From: Odontocerum albicorne
Lineage: Eukaryota; Arthropoda; Insecta; Trichoptera; Odontoceridae
Length of the DNA: 64,000 nucleotides
Direction: 5' to 3'
Assembly: GCA_949825065.1 (NCBI GenBank)
Contig: OX463842.1
Location: 2,693,011-2,757,010, forward strand
Program-made: the position numbers and the translations under genes
In this document: piece by piece, positions 43,973 to 53,377 of the stretch
How positions within the stretch are numbered: position 1 is the first letter of the stretch
Layout: each line of letters starts with the position of its first letter
The notes under the pieces: generated by a model
Database searches by the model: none
Seen by the model: only the letters and a program-made list of their open reading frames with translations
Told to the model about the DNA's origin: nothing

Positions 43973-44200
43973 GATAGAGGGACGGATGAATTAAGATAGA
44001 ATAATAACATAGTGGAAGGCGGGAGAGAGGAGAACCAAAAAAAATATTTTTGAATCAGGTGAATGGTATTCTGAAGGAAGGAAACGTCGAAAGTGTGAGA
44101 AATCATGCAAGTTGTATAAAGAGGTGTATGGATGTGGAAAGGCTAAGTATTTGAGGTGAGATAGTAAAGTCTGGCGTTATGTCGTCTCTGCCTACCAAAC
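43973..44200 (+). mobile_element. LINE-C C-terminal remnant
   Basis: Plus-strand VNGILKEGNVESVRNHASCI then KRCMDVERL, followed by VMSSLP, is the family-C C-terminus (LKEG.V.S.RN...CMKR.M.VDEA...VISAYP). Its first 30 bases (GATGAATTAAGATAGAATAA) duplicate 43640-43665 on the other side of the MITE. Confidence 0.68.
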
Positions 44201-44325
44201 AATGATCGGAAATATACAAAAAATGCATAAAATTTAGAATTAATATTTACCAAAAAAATATTTAAAAATTCCATGTACATACTATATGGCGACAAATTGA
44301 AAATATTGCAAACAACGCTTTGCAT

Positions 44326-44710
44326 TCACTTTAACGAGAATTGAAAATCAAATAAATTGAAAGCTTCAACGCTTGTACGGCCACGCTTAAACTCCAAAAC
44401 CCATCGGTGAATGGTTGGAAATGAAGGAGAAGACTCCTTTAATACTTTCACCATCTTTGCATGGATCTCAGTAGCCGATAAACCTTCCAAAACAAAGAAT
44501 TTAATCACTGCACGATATTCGGATTTTTCCATTGTTAAAAAATACACTGACACGTCAACTTCAAATGGCTTGTAAACAAAGAATGAATTTACAGATCGAA
44601 ATGAAATTTTGAGTATGTTCTTATGAAAGATGAAATATTAAAATGGCGTAGAAATTTTGGTTTTTCTACTGCTCCATATATGTCGCTTTCAAAACTTTTT
44701 GACTAACCTA
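44326..44710 (-). mobile_element. mariner 5' half (Mar3) with HTH coding
   Basis: From the ATG at 44532 (minus) the frame reads MEKSEYRAVIKFFVLEGLSA, TEIHAKMVKVLKESSPSFPT, then IHRWVLEFKRGRTSVE. This is the N-terminal helix-turn-helix domain of a mariner transposase. After RTSVE the frame leaves the family and stops. The upstream TIR-like end GGTTAGTCAAAAAGTTTTGA (complement, ending next to TA at 44709-44710) is visible. The other end was not found. Confidence 0.78.
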
Positions 44711-44711
44711 T

Positions 44712-45394
44712 TATGTTAACTTAATTTTACAATATTCTTCATCTCTTTATTCCGTAAATTTGAAGTATCATTAATAAAGTTTGGTTGTTTGGAAAAGATC
44801 ACTTGAACACTAATTAAGATGTGGTGTTACATTTGTATTATATATTAATTTGGTTGATTTTCGACGTAGTTTATTTCTTATTCTGCAGATAAATAATGTG
44901 GTTAGCTAACAAGTTGTTAACCGAATATGAGTTCTGTGTTTGAAAGTTTAACAATCGATACTCGAGGAATAATTCAGTTTGTAACTCTTAACTGTACTGT
45001 TACGTCGATAGGGAAATAATTATCGATGTTTTTGTGAATATATTTCATCCTGAAAATAGTTTAATTAAAGGTTTTGTGGCATTGCTTTCATGTTTCCTTT
45101 TCAATGGAACCGTTTTGCAAAGTTTGTTTCCATGTTGTTATTTGTAACATGTGTAAAATAAAAGATGAAAAAAATATGTAGACGTTACTCATACAATATT
45201 TTCAATACATTTTAGAAACAATATAAACAACAATATAGTTTAACAGTAAATAAAAAAACAGACGCGTGAGACTCTCGCGCGGTATAAGTGTAACTTTTTA
45301 GCTCCTATGAAAAGTTGATTTCGTGCATTGCTTTTTTTCCATTTGTTAACGTTTTTTTTTTAGGATTAGGAAATGGGTATGTGGAATTTAATTC
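44712..45394. other. No recognisable feature
   Basis: AT-rich sequence without frames or repeats of note. Confidence 0.45.
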
Positions 45395-46065
45395 AAGAAA
45401 ATCTCTCTTAATTAAATTTAAAAAAATAAATTATTTTTAATTATAAATAATTATAATTTTAATAATAATATAATACACTTAATAATATTAAAATTATGTA
45501 TTTTAATATTAAATCTATAAATATTTTTATGTTATTATTAATTATTAAATTTTTATTAATTATTAATTTTTTTTTATTCATTATTAAGTTATTAATAATA
45601 TATTATCAATAATATTATTATATTGTATTATTTATGAATTATATTAAAAATAATTATAATGTAATAATAATATGATTATTAATATTATAATAACATATAT
45701 ATGTATTATTATAATTATATGTTAAATATGTATTATATATTAAATAAATATTAAAACAAATATGAAATAAAATAAAACAAAATAATTATATATAAAATAA
45801 AATTAATAATTGTTAAATATGTTAATATAAAAATAATGCATAACAAAAAAAAAATTTTATGTTTAATAATAAATTATAATAATTTCATTAATAGATAATA
45901 ATATGATACACTTGATAATTTTAAAATAATATTAATCATTATTAATAATAAATAAGTATTAATATTAAATTAAATAATAATTATTTATTAATTAATAAAA
46001 TATTTCATCATAATAAATATAATTTAATAATAATAAAATAAAATACTAATATAATACACCGTTTC
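45395..46065. repeat. Almost pure A/T low-complexity block
   Basis: About 670 bp composed of ATT/AAT/TAAT words with very few G or C. The composition changes sharply at 46065 (CACCGTTTCACTTTTCGTGA). No period is evident, so it is not a simple microsatellite. Confidence 0.85.
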
Positions 46066-46694
46066 ACTTTTCGTGACGTTCAGCCCAATTTGGCCTACCG
46101 CGCCTATAGAAGTTTGTTTTACTTCAAAAATGTCTTCAACAATGAAAGTTATTTGGTCACAAATATAATAATATCGCCCACAAGAGTATTTTTTAAATTA
46201 CAATCAATAAAGTAACTATTAAAAGGATAACAACATAAAAATGCAATAATTTAATTAATTATCTAAATTTTATTTAATACAACAACATTAAGACAGGTAA
46301 ATCAATAACAAAACAGTGATTGAACTGTATTTAGTTACACAGGACATTTGACAAAGATTTTCTAAGCTGAAACACTTGTCGTAAGGAATGAAATTTTATT
46401 TATATATTCTCGATCAATTTTACTTTTTATTTTTGTAATATAATAAAAATTGAGGCTTGTTGCGTGTCTCGTGGGTTGACAAAGTCCATAACTCTGGCAT
46501 CTTGAAACTGAAATGTATAAGAATAGAGAAGAAATGTTCACTTTCAAAAGGATAAAGAAGAGAAGTTGGGACATAAAGATACAATGGACTACTTAAGCAA
46601 GGAGAAAAATATAGGATCAAATGTTGTTTATCGCAAGGAATAATTGAAGTCTAAAGAAATGTGGGAAGAAGATGTATCTCCTAGATAAATAAAT
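46066..46694. other. No recognisable feature
   Basis: Two overlapping minus frames (46362-46620, 66-70 codons) are rich in Ser, Phe and Tyr and match nothing. Confidence 0.4.
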
Positions 46695-46880
46695 TACGAA
46701 TATGAAAATCCTTGGTGAGATACAGGCAAAAGCTTAGTTTACTGGGGATACGACAAATGAACGGCAACAAACCCAGATCCATTAATATTGTGTGTCCGAA
46801 TTAAATTACCTGTTGTTTTTTCGCTAATTATGTATAATTCTTGTCATATGTAAAATAAATTTAAAAAAAATATAAATAAA
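46695..46880 (+). mobile_element. LINE-L 3' UTR copy
   Basis: GGTGAGATACAGGCAAAAGC, CTGGGGATACGACAAATGAA and ATTACCTGTTGTTTTTTCGC match 37590-37700 at high identity and end in an AATAAATTT-A-rich tail. Confidence 0.72.
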
Positions 46881-46884
46881 TTAA

Positions 46885-47495
46885 TTGCGGTACTTCTGCT
46901 GCTTAAAAGGTCAAGATAGATTAATAACCTCAGGAGAGAAGCTATAAAGTAAAATACAAAAATGATACATCGTTTCCATTCTTTGGTTTGGGTTTGGTGT
47001 CAGTCGAGGTGGAAGGATTGGCCAGTATGAGTGATGCAACTGTTTTAGGTACGCCTGATCTATACTGTTTCTCGAATTCCTTTTTTCTTTCGTGTACCTC
47101 CTTTTTTCAAAACAATTTTTATTAATTTAAGTATATCTTACTTAGAAGCTCTTTTCTTATCCCTTATGTCTAGATGCAGTGTTAGAACAGACAACTTACC
47201 ACTATGGATGTGTAACGACATTCAATCAATCTAGCACCTGATGTTTTGCCTACTGAGCCATGTTAACTATTCAGAACAAGATAAGTCCCAATCCTATCGC
47301 AGTTGCATTTTTCTGAGTTGATAGAATATAGATCAAGTGTTGACGGTACGAATTTTTTCAAAATAATTTTTAAATTAATAGTAAATAATGGAATATATCT
47401 ACCATCGAACTTGTTTTATGTTGAAACGCGACATAAGGTACTACGACTATCTGACTAAACCATCGAAATTGAAATTCAAATAGGTTGACTCGGTT
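46885..47495. other. Unrecognised, with a possible tRNA-like head
   Basis: On the minus strand of 47230-47290, AACATGGCTCAGTAGGCAAA resembles an A box, but no convincing B box follows. Confidence 0.35.
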
Positions 47496-47499
47496 TCAA

Positions 47500-47558
47500 T
47501 TGTTGAAAAAACATCTCACTCTAACATATACTATATACCATAATGGCGGGCTTCACAA
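47500..47558 (-). mobile_element. SINE-I tail fragment
   Basis: CATATACTATATACCATAAT-GGCGGGCTT corresponds to the SINE-I tail complement and is interrupted by the Tigger-like element at 47561. Confidence 0.45.
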
Positions 47559-47560
47559 TA

Positions 47561-47888
47561 CAGTAGTCGCACCTTATCCACGGTAATACTTTCGAAAACC
47601 GATTGTGGATGCCTGAAACCGCGGAAAAGCACCAAATCATGTATATATTATATTATGATTTTCCATAAACCTGCTTACCTATGATAAGGTTTTTTTGTTC
47701 AGGTAAGTCACCCTGCTGAGTATACTCCGTGATAAACTTTCTTTATAAATTTGTTTTGAACTTTGCACTTTTTAACCCTTCCTTGAGACGGTACCTAAGA
47801 ATTTTCCATTTAATATTTTCGAACAGTGGTTGGCCGCAGGTAACTAAAACCGTGAATAGCGAAACCACAAATAATTGGGAACTAATAT
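47561..47888 (+). mobile_element. Tigger-like nonautonomous element 2
   Basis: Left end TA-CAGTAGTCGCACCTTATCC, then GTGGATGCCTGAAACCGCGG, and right end CGCAGGTAACTAAAACCGTG, AATAGCGAAACCACAAATAA. From memory of repeat families this is the terminal pattern of a Tigger group well known from vertebrate genomes; in an invertebrate it fits a pogo-superfamily relative. The transposase is missing and the right terminus is worn. Confidence 0.65.
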
Positions 47889-48079
47889 ACATATATGTTT
47901 GAGTAAATATTAAATTATGTACGCAAATTAAGATACTCAAATACCCGCATTGTTCCTGATTACTTTATGGGTCTTTGAAATTTAAAATAAACAAAACCTT
48001 CTGTCTCAAAAATATTGTATGTTTCTTTACATTTCATTCTTAATAATATATTACACACGTATGACGAACTTAACTTGTC

Positions 48080-48140
48080 AAGTTTGTAGGTAGACTGTTT
48101 GTTGACCGGGTTTGATTCGCATTGGAACCAATTTATTTTA
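48080..48140 (+). mobile_element. tRNA-like SINE head
   Basis: TTGTAGGTAGACTGTTTGTT then GACCGGGTTTGATTCGCATT-GGAACC. The TGGAACC phrase after the B box recurs in other SINE heads here (36400, 27790). Confidence 0.45.
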
Positions 48141-48174
48141 TAATGAGGTTCCTCAAAAGTTAAGGCTACTGTAA

Positions 48175-48410
48175 CATCTTTCTGGTTGTATTTTATAACA
48201 CTTTAGTTATATACAGTACAGCCTGGTGAACTAATTGTCATATGGTAATCTCTTCCAACGAATCAATAAGATGTTCAAGAGACCTTACGTAATACCAGAT
48301 TGGAACATTTTTTTAAAATTCTGGGTTATAGTGGGATATGAATCCGCAACCTCTGGGTTGGGAGACATACGTCTTACAAACTAGGTCACGGAGGTTTTGT
48401 TAAAACTTAC
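48175..48410 (-). mobile_element. SINE-I copy, best preserved
   Basis: Minus strand: head CCTCCGTGACCTAGTTTGTA and AGAGGTTGCGGATTCATATC-CC (A and B boxes), linker ATAACCCAGAATTTTAAAAA, middle TACGTAAGGTCTCTTGAACA, tail GATTCGTTGGAAGAGATTAC-CATATGACAATTAGTTCACC-AGG and ATAACTAAAGTGTTATAAAA. The tail lines up with LINE-D 51775-51849. Total about 230 bp. Confidence 0.72.
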
Positions 48411-48529
48411 GGATGGTACTATAAACAATACAAGTATCGTACAATATAATATTGTAACACATGACTAAAACATGTTGAAAAACCCAGTTGCGGGTTAAAT
48501 TCCCATTGGTATCAAATATTTATCACCGT

Positions 48530-48715
48530 GTTGCTCGCACTACCCCAAACGGGTGCAGCATAGGTCAAGATAGGACGAATAAGGGTTTTATAGAGGAGGA
48601 GCTTATTTTTTGGTGAAAGGAAGCTGCGTCGATGAAATATCGAACTGTATTATTAAGGGGTACCTGTCAAGTTTTTAATTTAAGTCTCTTTGACATATTT
48701 TTCGTTGTTCGGAAG
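48530..48715 (-). mobile_element. LINE-N (Jockey/I-type) RT thumb fragment
   Basis: On the minus strand, with one shift, LLLYKTLIRPILTYAAPVWG-SAS is the highly characteristic segment after the RT palm in Jockey/R1/I-group LINEs. Only this segment survives. Confidence 0.78.
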
Positions 48716-48734
48716 AGTTTACTTTCTTTTGAAA

Positions 48735-49195
48735 CTAGACCGCCAGGTCGTACTGTATAACGTAATTTAATGCAATACATTTTCTTATGGAACTAGACTG
48801 ACAGGTCGTACTGTATAACGTAATTCAATACAACACATTTTCTTATAGAGCTAGACCGCCAGGTCGTACTGTATAACGTAATTTGATACAATACATTTTC
48901 TTATGCAATTAGACCGCTAGGTCGTACTGTATAACGTAATTTGATACAACACATTTTCTTATGGAGTTAGACCGCTAGGTCGTACTGTATAACGTTATTT
49001 GATACAACACATTTTCTTATGGAATTAGACAGCCAGGTCGTACTGTATAACGTTATTTAATACAACACATTTTCTTATGGAATTAGACCGCCAGGTCGTA
49101 CTGTATAACGTAATTTAATACAACACATTTTCTTATTGAATTAGACTGCCAGGTCGTACTATATAACGTAATGTAATACATTACATTACTTACCA
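48735..49195 (+). repeat. 58-bp tandem array, 8 units
   Basis: The marker AGGTCGTACTGTATAACG begins at 48745, 48803, 48861, 48919, 48977, 49035, 49093 and 49151, exactly 58 bp apart every time. Between markers lies TAATTTAATACAACACATTT-TCTTATGGAATTAGACCGCC with point variation. There are no indels across eight units, only substitutions. Confidence 0.95.
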
Positions 49196-49482
49196 ATTCC
49201 ATTAGTTCCTCTTAGGTTTATTTTGAACAGTATTTTGCATCGATTGCTGTCTAAGTAAAGAAGAGATAATTCACAGAATATTTTTTATAAAATATTTATT
49301 TTCTATTATTAAAATATTGACGACCGTGATCTAATAAAATAACGGCTTACATTTATGGTAAGCAAGCGAGCAACACAGGTTCAATTCCTAGCCGATTCAC
49401 TTTAGGACTGATTTTACTCTCAGACCGTTTGACATCCGAATTTACGGTTTTATGTAGCTAGTCAAAAATTTATATAGCACTG
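49196..49482. other. No recognisable feature
   Basis: Short AT-rich spacer between the array and family E copy 6. A CGAGCAACACAGGTTCAATTCC stretch near 49367 is tRNA-B-box-like but isolated. Confidence 0.4.
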
Positions 49483-49486
49483 TTAA

Positions 49487-50133
49487 CCCTTCCTTCACTG
49501 TGATGTGTAAATAGTACACATTGCTTCTAAAAACTTTAATATCTCTATAAATATAATGAATACTGGGTTGAGATTATAGGTAATCCTCCGTAATACATTT
49601 ACGCATTGAATGAACAAAATAATAATTAGCACTTATCGGCCACATCAGAGATATTTTGTGAAAATCGGGAATAAATTCACCAATACAATCAAACGTGTGC
49701 CAGTGTGTGACGTATGTATATTCATTCTAAAAAACCGCTATGGGTGAGGAAGTTACGCTATTCACGTCTCACTCTCACTCTACTTTGGTACTTTGGTATA
49801 TAGGAACGCAAGAAATAGAGCCTCAGTTCGCAATTGTGTTTCTTCCTTCGAGGTATGACAGTCCGAGACCGGGTCCCGTCTCAGCTCTCAGTAGCTCTGG
49901 GGCATCCATTTGAGGTGGTCTCTTCGCCCGTTTTGTGAAGGTCGGCCGATGTTTTTTTTCATGATTTCAACAATTAAATTTCAATTATTATCCCTTTTGA
50001 CTTCAAATTACTCAATTTAAGCGATTGACTATGAATATTCTATTTTTTCCGATTTTAAATCGCTCATTTTTACATGTGTATTGAATACACAGCACCAGAA
50101 CGCGCGGATTTTTTTAGCACAGGAAGAGAAAGG
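49487..50133 (+). mobile_element. piggyBac-like MITE, family E copy 6 (intact ends)
   Basis: TTAA on both sides (49483-49486, 50134-50137). Ends CCCTTCCTTCACTGTGATG and complement CCTTTCTCTTCCTGTGCT. 647 bp, noncoding, with both subterminal palindromes and without the nested LTR of copies 1 and 4, so it serves as the reference for the family. Confidence 0.88.
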
Positions 50134-50137
50134 TTAA

Positions 50138-50490
50138 ACAACACAACGATACCACTTTCTTGAAAATACTCTACCTAACGCTATCTAACATACCGATCGC
50201 CTTGAAGAGCAACAGCTTGCATACAATTAACCAATGTACGCATAGGTGTTTTCCATCCGCAAGATGACTGACAATCATTCTTGATTACGAAGATTTTTTT
50301 ATCTAGATACTAAAAAAACGAAATCGGTTATATTTTGCATGGTACCTACAAAACATTCGTAGTTTAGTGCAAAACATAAAAGAGTCGATTTTTCATTAGT
50401 ATGAAGAGCAAATAAAATCAGTTAGGAGTGGTAGCTAGTTTACTGCACAGGTTAATGATATAAAATGAATGGCGTTTGATCATAAAATAA
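50138..50490. other. No recognisable feature
   Basis: AT-rich spacer between family E copy 6 and Mar4. Confidence 0.4.
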
Positions 50491-50492
50491 CA

Positions 50493-51028
50493 TAAGGTGT
50501 TAACATAAGTTGGGTCCTTTTTTTTCCAAATTTAAAAATGAGCACCAAAAGTAAAACAAAATGGTAAATGTTATAGGTCATTCCAAAGAAAATTTTCTGC
50601 TCTACAAGGTAGTGTGTTTGCTTTTACGTTACATATATTATTTTATTTTATTACAACCCTTCAAAATGTAATGTCAAGTAGACGAAAGTGAGCATTTTCG
50701 ACACCTTCTGTTTGCGTTCAATCGAGGGAATAAAGCTGTTCGCGTTATTTGCGAAGTGTACGGTGAAGATGCTATGAATGAAAGGACAGCTCGTCGATGG
50801 TTTTTCCTTCAATAATGACGTCGAATTGCGGACATGGTTGGACAAATTCCTCGAGGCAAGACCGGATGGTTTTTATCGCACAGGCATTGAAAAAATTGTA
50901 GAACGTTGGGAAAAAGTTGTAAATAATGAAGGAGAATACATTATTGACTAATTTGTTGTATTTTTTTGTTGTGTCCTCTTGTTCTCTTCATTAGGAAAAA
51001 AAAAGACACAACTTATGTTAACACCCAA
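50493..51028 (+). mobile_element. mariner deletion derivative (Mar4), same family as Mar2
   Basis: Ends AAGGTGTTAACATAAGTTG and complement TTGGGTGTTAACATAAGTTG, with TA at 51029-51030 (left TA worn). 536 bp. The left ~310 bp match Mar2. After a deletion at about 50806 the 3' end of the gene follows, then an ordinary right end with a ~30-bp TIR. It shows what the normal right end of this family looks like. Confidence 0.85.
50668..50951 (+). pseudogene. mariner transposase remnant: N-terminus fused to C-terminus
   Basis: CQVDESEHFRHLLFAFNRGN, then ICEVYGEDAMNERTARRWF, then in another frame DVELRTWLDKFLEARPDGFY and RTGIEKIVERWEKVVNNEGE-YIID with stop. The first part is the start of the N-terminal helix-turn-helix, the second the last ~45 residues of a mariner transposase. 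Everything between, including the catalytic triad, is deleted. The presumed start codon is mutated (ATGTAA context near 50667). Confidence 0.85.
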
Positions 51029-51030
51029 TA

Positions 51031-51389
51031 CTTGATATATCAAGCTGATAATATTTTAATACCATGGAAACAATTTCATACGTTTTTCCCTGTCAACATC
51101 ATCAATTTTACGTCATGTCCTTGTTGGAAGAAATGTTAAGCTTCTGTCACACGTCATCATGAATATTATTCTATTGTGTCAATTTTTTAATTCTTGACTC
51201 TTCGAGAATTATGTACATCACATACTATGTTTTTTTTTTCATATATCGGTGGGGGTGTATTTCGACCAGGGGGATGTTATAAGATGAGCGCTGACCTTTT
51301 GATAGCTTTACTCTTTAATATATTTTCTTGGGCATTATCGTGAAATATATGTTCGCGTATATGGAGTTTCAGGATATACGTGTATGTAC
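51031..51389. other. No recognisable feature
   Basis: AT-rich, with a GGGGGTGTATTTCGACCAGG stretch near 51250 of unknown origin. Confidence 0.4.
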
Positions 51390-51605
51390 ATATGGACATC
51401 CGAAATAATCCAATGGTACCCAAGAGGCATAAAGAGGTCCAGAAGAAGACCGAAGGTACGCTGGATAGATGAAATCAGGAAGCATGGCAGCATCACATGG
51501 CATCAACGAGAAAAGAACCGAACTATTTGGAGTCAACTTGGGGAGACCTTCATCCAGCAGTGGATCGACCCTGGTTGACAATGATGATGATGATGATGAT
51601 GACAT
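51390..51605 (+). mobile_element. LINE-B RT C-terminus with (ATG)n 3' tail
   Basis: Open frame WTSEIIQWYPRGIKRSRRRP, KVRWIDEIRKHGSITWHQRE and WSQLGETFIQQWI, then stop. It is the C-terminal end of a non-LTR RT (RSRGRP..RW.DDIRK..G..W...A.DR..W..LGEA..QQW). The coding ends a few bases before (ATG)7 at 51580-51601, a simple-repeat 3' tail typical of RTE-like elements. Confidence 0.8.
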
Positions 51606-51618
51606 ATGTACATAATAT

Positions 51619-51849
51619 GATATCTCACTCTATATGAAAAATAATGTTGGGGTGATTGTCCATCTTTGTGGGGTTCGTGGGCATTGCTCACGTATGTGTT
51701 CATGGATTTCGTGGAGATGGATAATTATTTGAATGATTTATGCGACCGCGTAACTTGCTTCATTTACTTTTATCTGGTTGGTTGGAAGAGATTTCCGCCT
51801 GGCAATAAGCCCGCCAGAGTGCATTTGCAATAAAAGTGTTAAATAAATA
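51619..51849 (+). mobile_element. LINE-D 3' UTR, copy D3
   Basis: TGATATCTCACTCTATATGA through TGGTTGGTTGGAAGAGATTT, CAATAAGCCCGCCAGAGTG and AAGTGTTAAATAAATA. UTR only, so strongly 5'-truncated. It starts directly after LINE-B's (ATG)n tail. Confidence 0.82.
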
Positions 51850-51879
51850 TGTCGCTATCAATAAATCTGTATTTATAAC

Positions 51880-52090
51880 TTTTTTTATCGCCGTCATATT
51901 GTCATACGAAGCCGGTAGAGCTTTGACCCCCCGGATTATTTTTCTCCTAGCCGATCGGTCACTCGCAGTCTCTTCTAAGTCTTCCTTTAGTCTCTGCCTT
52001 CTGAGATCTTCCGGGACGATATCACAAAGCCTCTGTCTCGTTACACGTAATGGCTTTCTTCCATATTTGGATCTTTTTATAATTATTTTT
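51880..52090 (-). mobile_element. LINE RT C-terminal fragment (K- or B-type)
   Basis: The minus strand reads RSKYGRKPLRVTRQRLCDIV, PEDLRRQRLKEDLEETASDR, SARRKIIRG. This resembles the RPR.RW.D.I..DL......A.DR..WR..I end of non-LTR RTs, with key Trp residues replaced. The plus-strand 86-codon frame is its shadow. Confidence 0.5.
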
Positions 52091-52094
52091 TTGT

Positions 52095-52684
52095 GACTAT
52101 CGGAAATCGAAACTGAAACCCTCGACTAGTCTACGAAAGTCGTTATTTATCAAAATTGATATCATGAAAGTACGATGATGGCCAAGGAAAAATACAAAGC
52201 ACCCTCATAGATAAAATATACTCCTAGTATCATCACAAATATATAAAAAAAGAACTGGAATTTCAATACTGTAAAAAAATCATTATTCGACATCAGAATA
52301 TAAGAAGAGAGAGGAAGTTGTGAATCTTTTTGTACGAAAAAGATGTTTTCAATGAATCACAAAAGATAATTGATGAATGAAACGTCATTAACAAAAGCAA
52401 AAACTAATGATCCGTGCTTTAATAACTTTCTTAATAAAGAGATGTTGTTTATTTCGAAATTTTCTCACGAATAGTTTGTGTAAAAAAAAATTTAAAAAAT
52501 GATTGATGACTATAAATGCAATTTGACTAATGAATCGCTGGGCTACCGCCAAAACTTGGTTTAAGCATATTTTTGTTAGATACTCGTATTTAAAATTATT
52601 ATCACTAGAAGTAGCAACATTCAATTAACTTTGACTGGTATACTCGTAAATGTTACGGTAAATCGAATAGTTAAGACAATTTTT
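52095..52684. other. No recognisable feature
   Basis: AT-rich; a 78-codon minus frame at 52388-52624 matches nothing known. Confidence 0.4.
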
Positions 52685-52689
52685 TTCAT

Positions 52690-52940
52690 ATTATTTAAAG
52701 TTAAAGCATTAACGTTGTGAAGGTTTAAAGACATTGTAATTTGTTTTATCAAACACTGTTTATTCCACTTTTTGTAACGATATAACCCTACCGGTTTCAA
52801 GGTTTTTGCCTCATCGTCAGGGAAGCAAAAACAAGTCTAGTTTGTGCTCCCCTGATGATGAGGCGAAAACCTTGAAACCAGTAGGGTTATACCGTTACGT
52901 TTAGTGGAAAAAACAGTGTTTGATAAAACAAAATACATTT
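52690..52940. mobile_element. Palindromic PLE terminus P8
   Basis: Minus-oriented PLE end from the distal AAAGCATTAACGTTGTGAAG through TATCAAACACTGTTTATTCC to GAAGCAAAAACAAG, then TCTAGTTTGTGCTCCCCTGA starts the plus-oriented copy ending GTGTTTGATAAAACAAA. Arms are ~95 bp. The sequence to its right (52936-53078) reappears inverted beside P10. Confidence 0.8.
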
Positions 52941-53089
52941 TTTTTAAATTTTACATTAAAATTTATAAAAATTTGAAGATATTTTTAATCCTTTATTTAT
53001 CCTGCCATTTAACATTTTTACAAAATATAATTAGAGTTCAAAGAAATATGGAAATAATTGTATTCAATTAGCAAATTTGATGTATGGGA

Positions 53090-53375
53090 TTGCAACATGA
53101 ACGTGGAAAAATATTAAAAAGAGTCTAATGAATACATGTATTCAGAAGAAAACATCATATTACAATTTAGTACAAAATAGGGAATGAACTGATTTAGGAT
53201 GAACTTAAGGCTTATGTGTTGAGTAAGATGAAAAAAGCACTTTGAAATGGTTTGGGCACGTAGAACGAATTAATGAAGAATTACCAACAAAACAAATGTT
53301 TAGCTTCAATATGAGTGGGATAAGTGCTTGATGAAGACCGATAAAAGTATATTTAGATTACGTGAATGATATTTG
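53090..53375 (+). mobile_element. LINE-C RT connection remnant
   Basis: Plus-strand GNELI then LKAYVLSKMKKALKWFGHVE-RINEE and VYLDYVNDI follow the family-C order RIRNE...LKWFGHVERMN...TWLDQV. It is fused directly to LINE-Q at about 53376. Confidence 0.65.
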
Positions 53376-53377
53376 CT

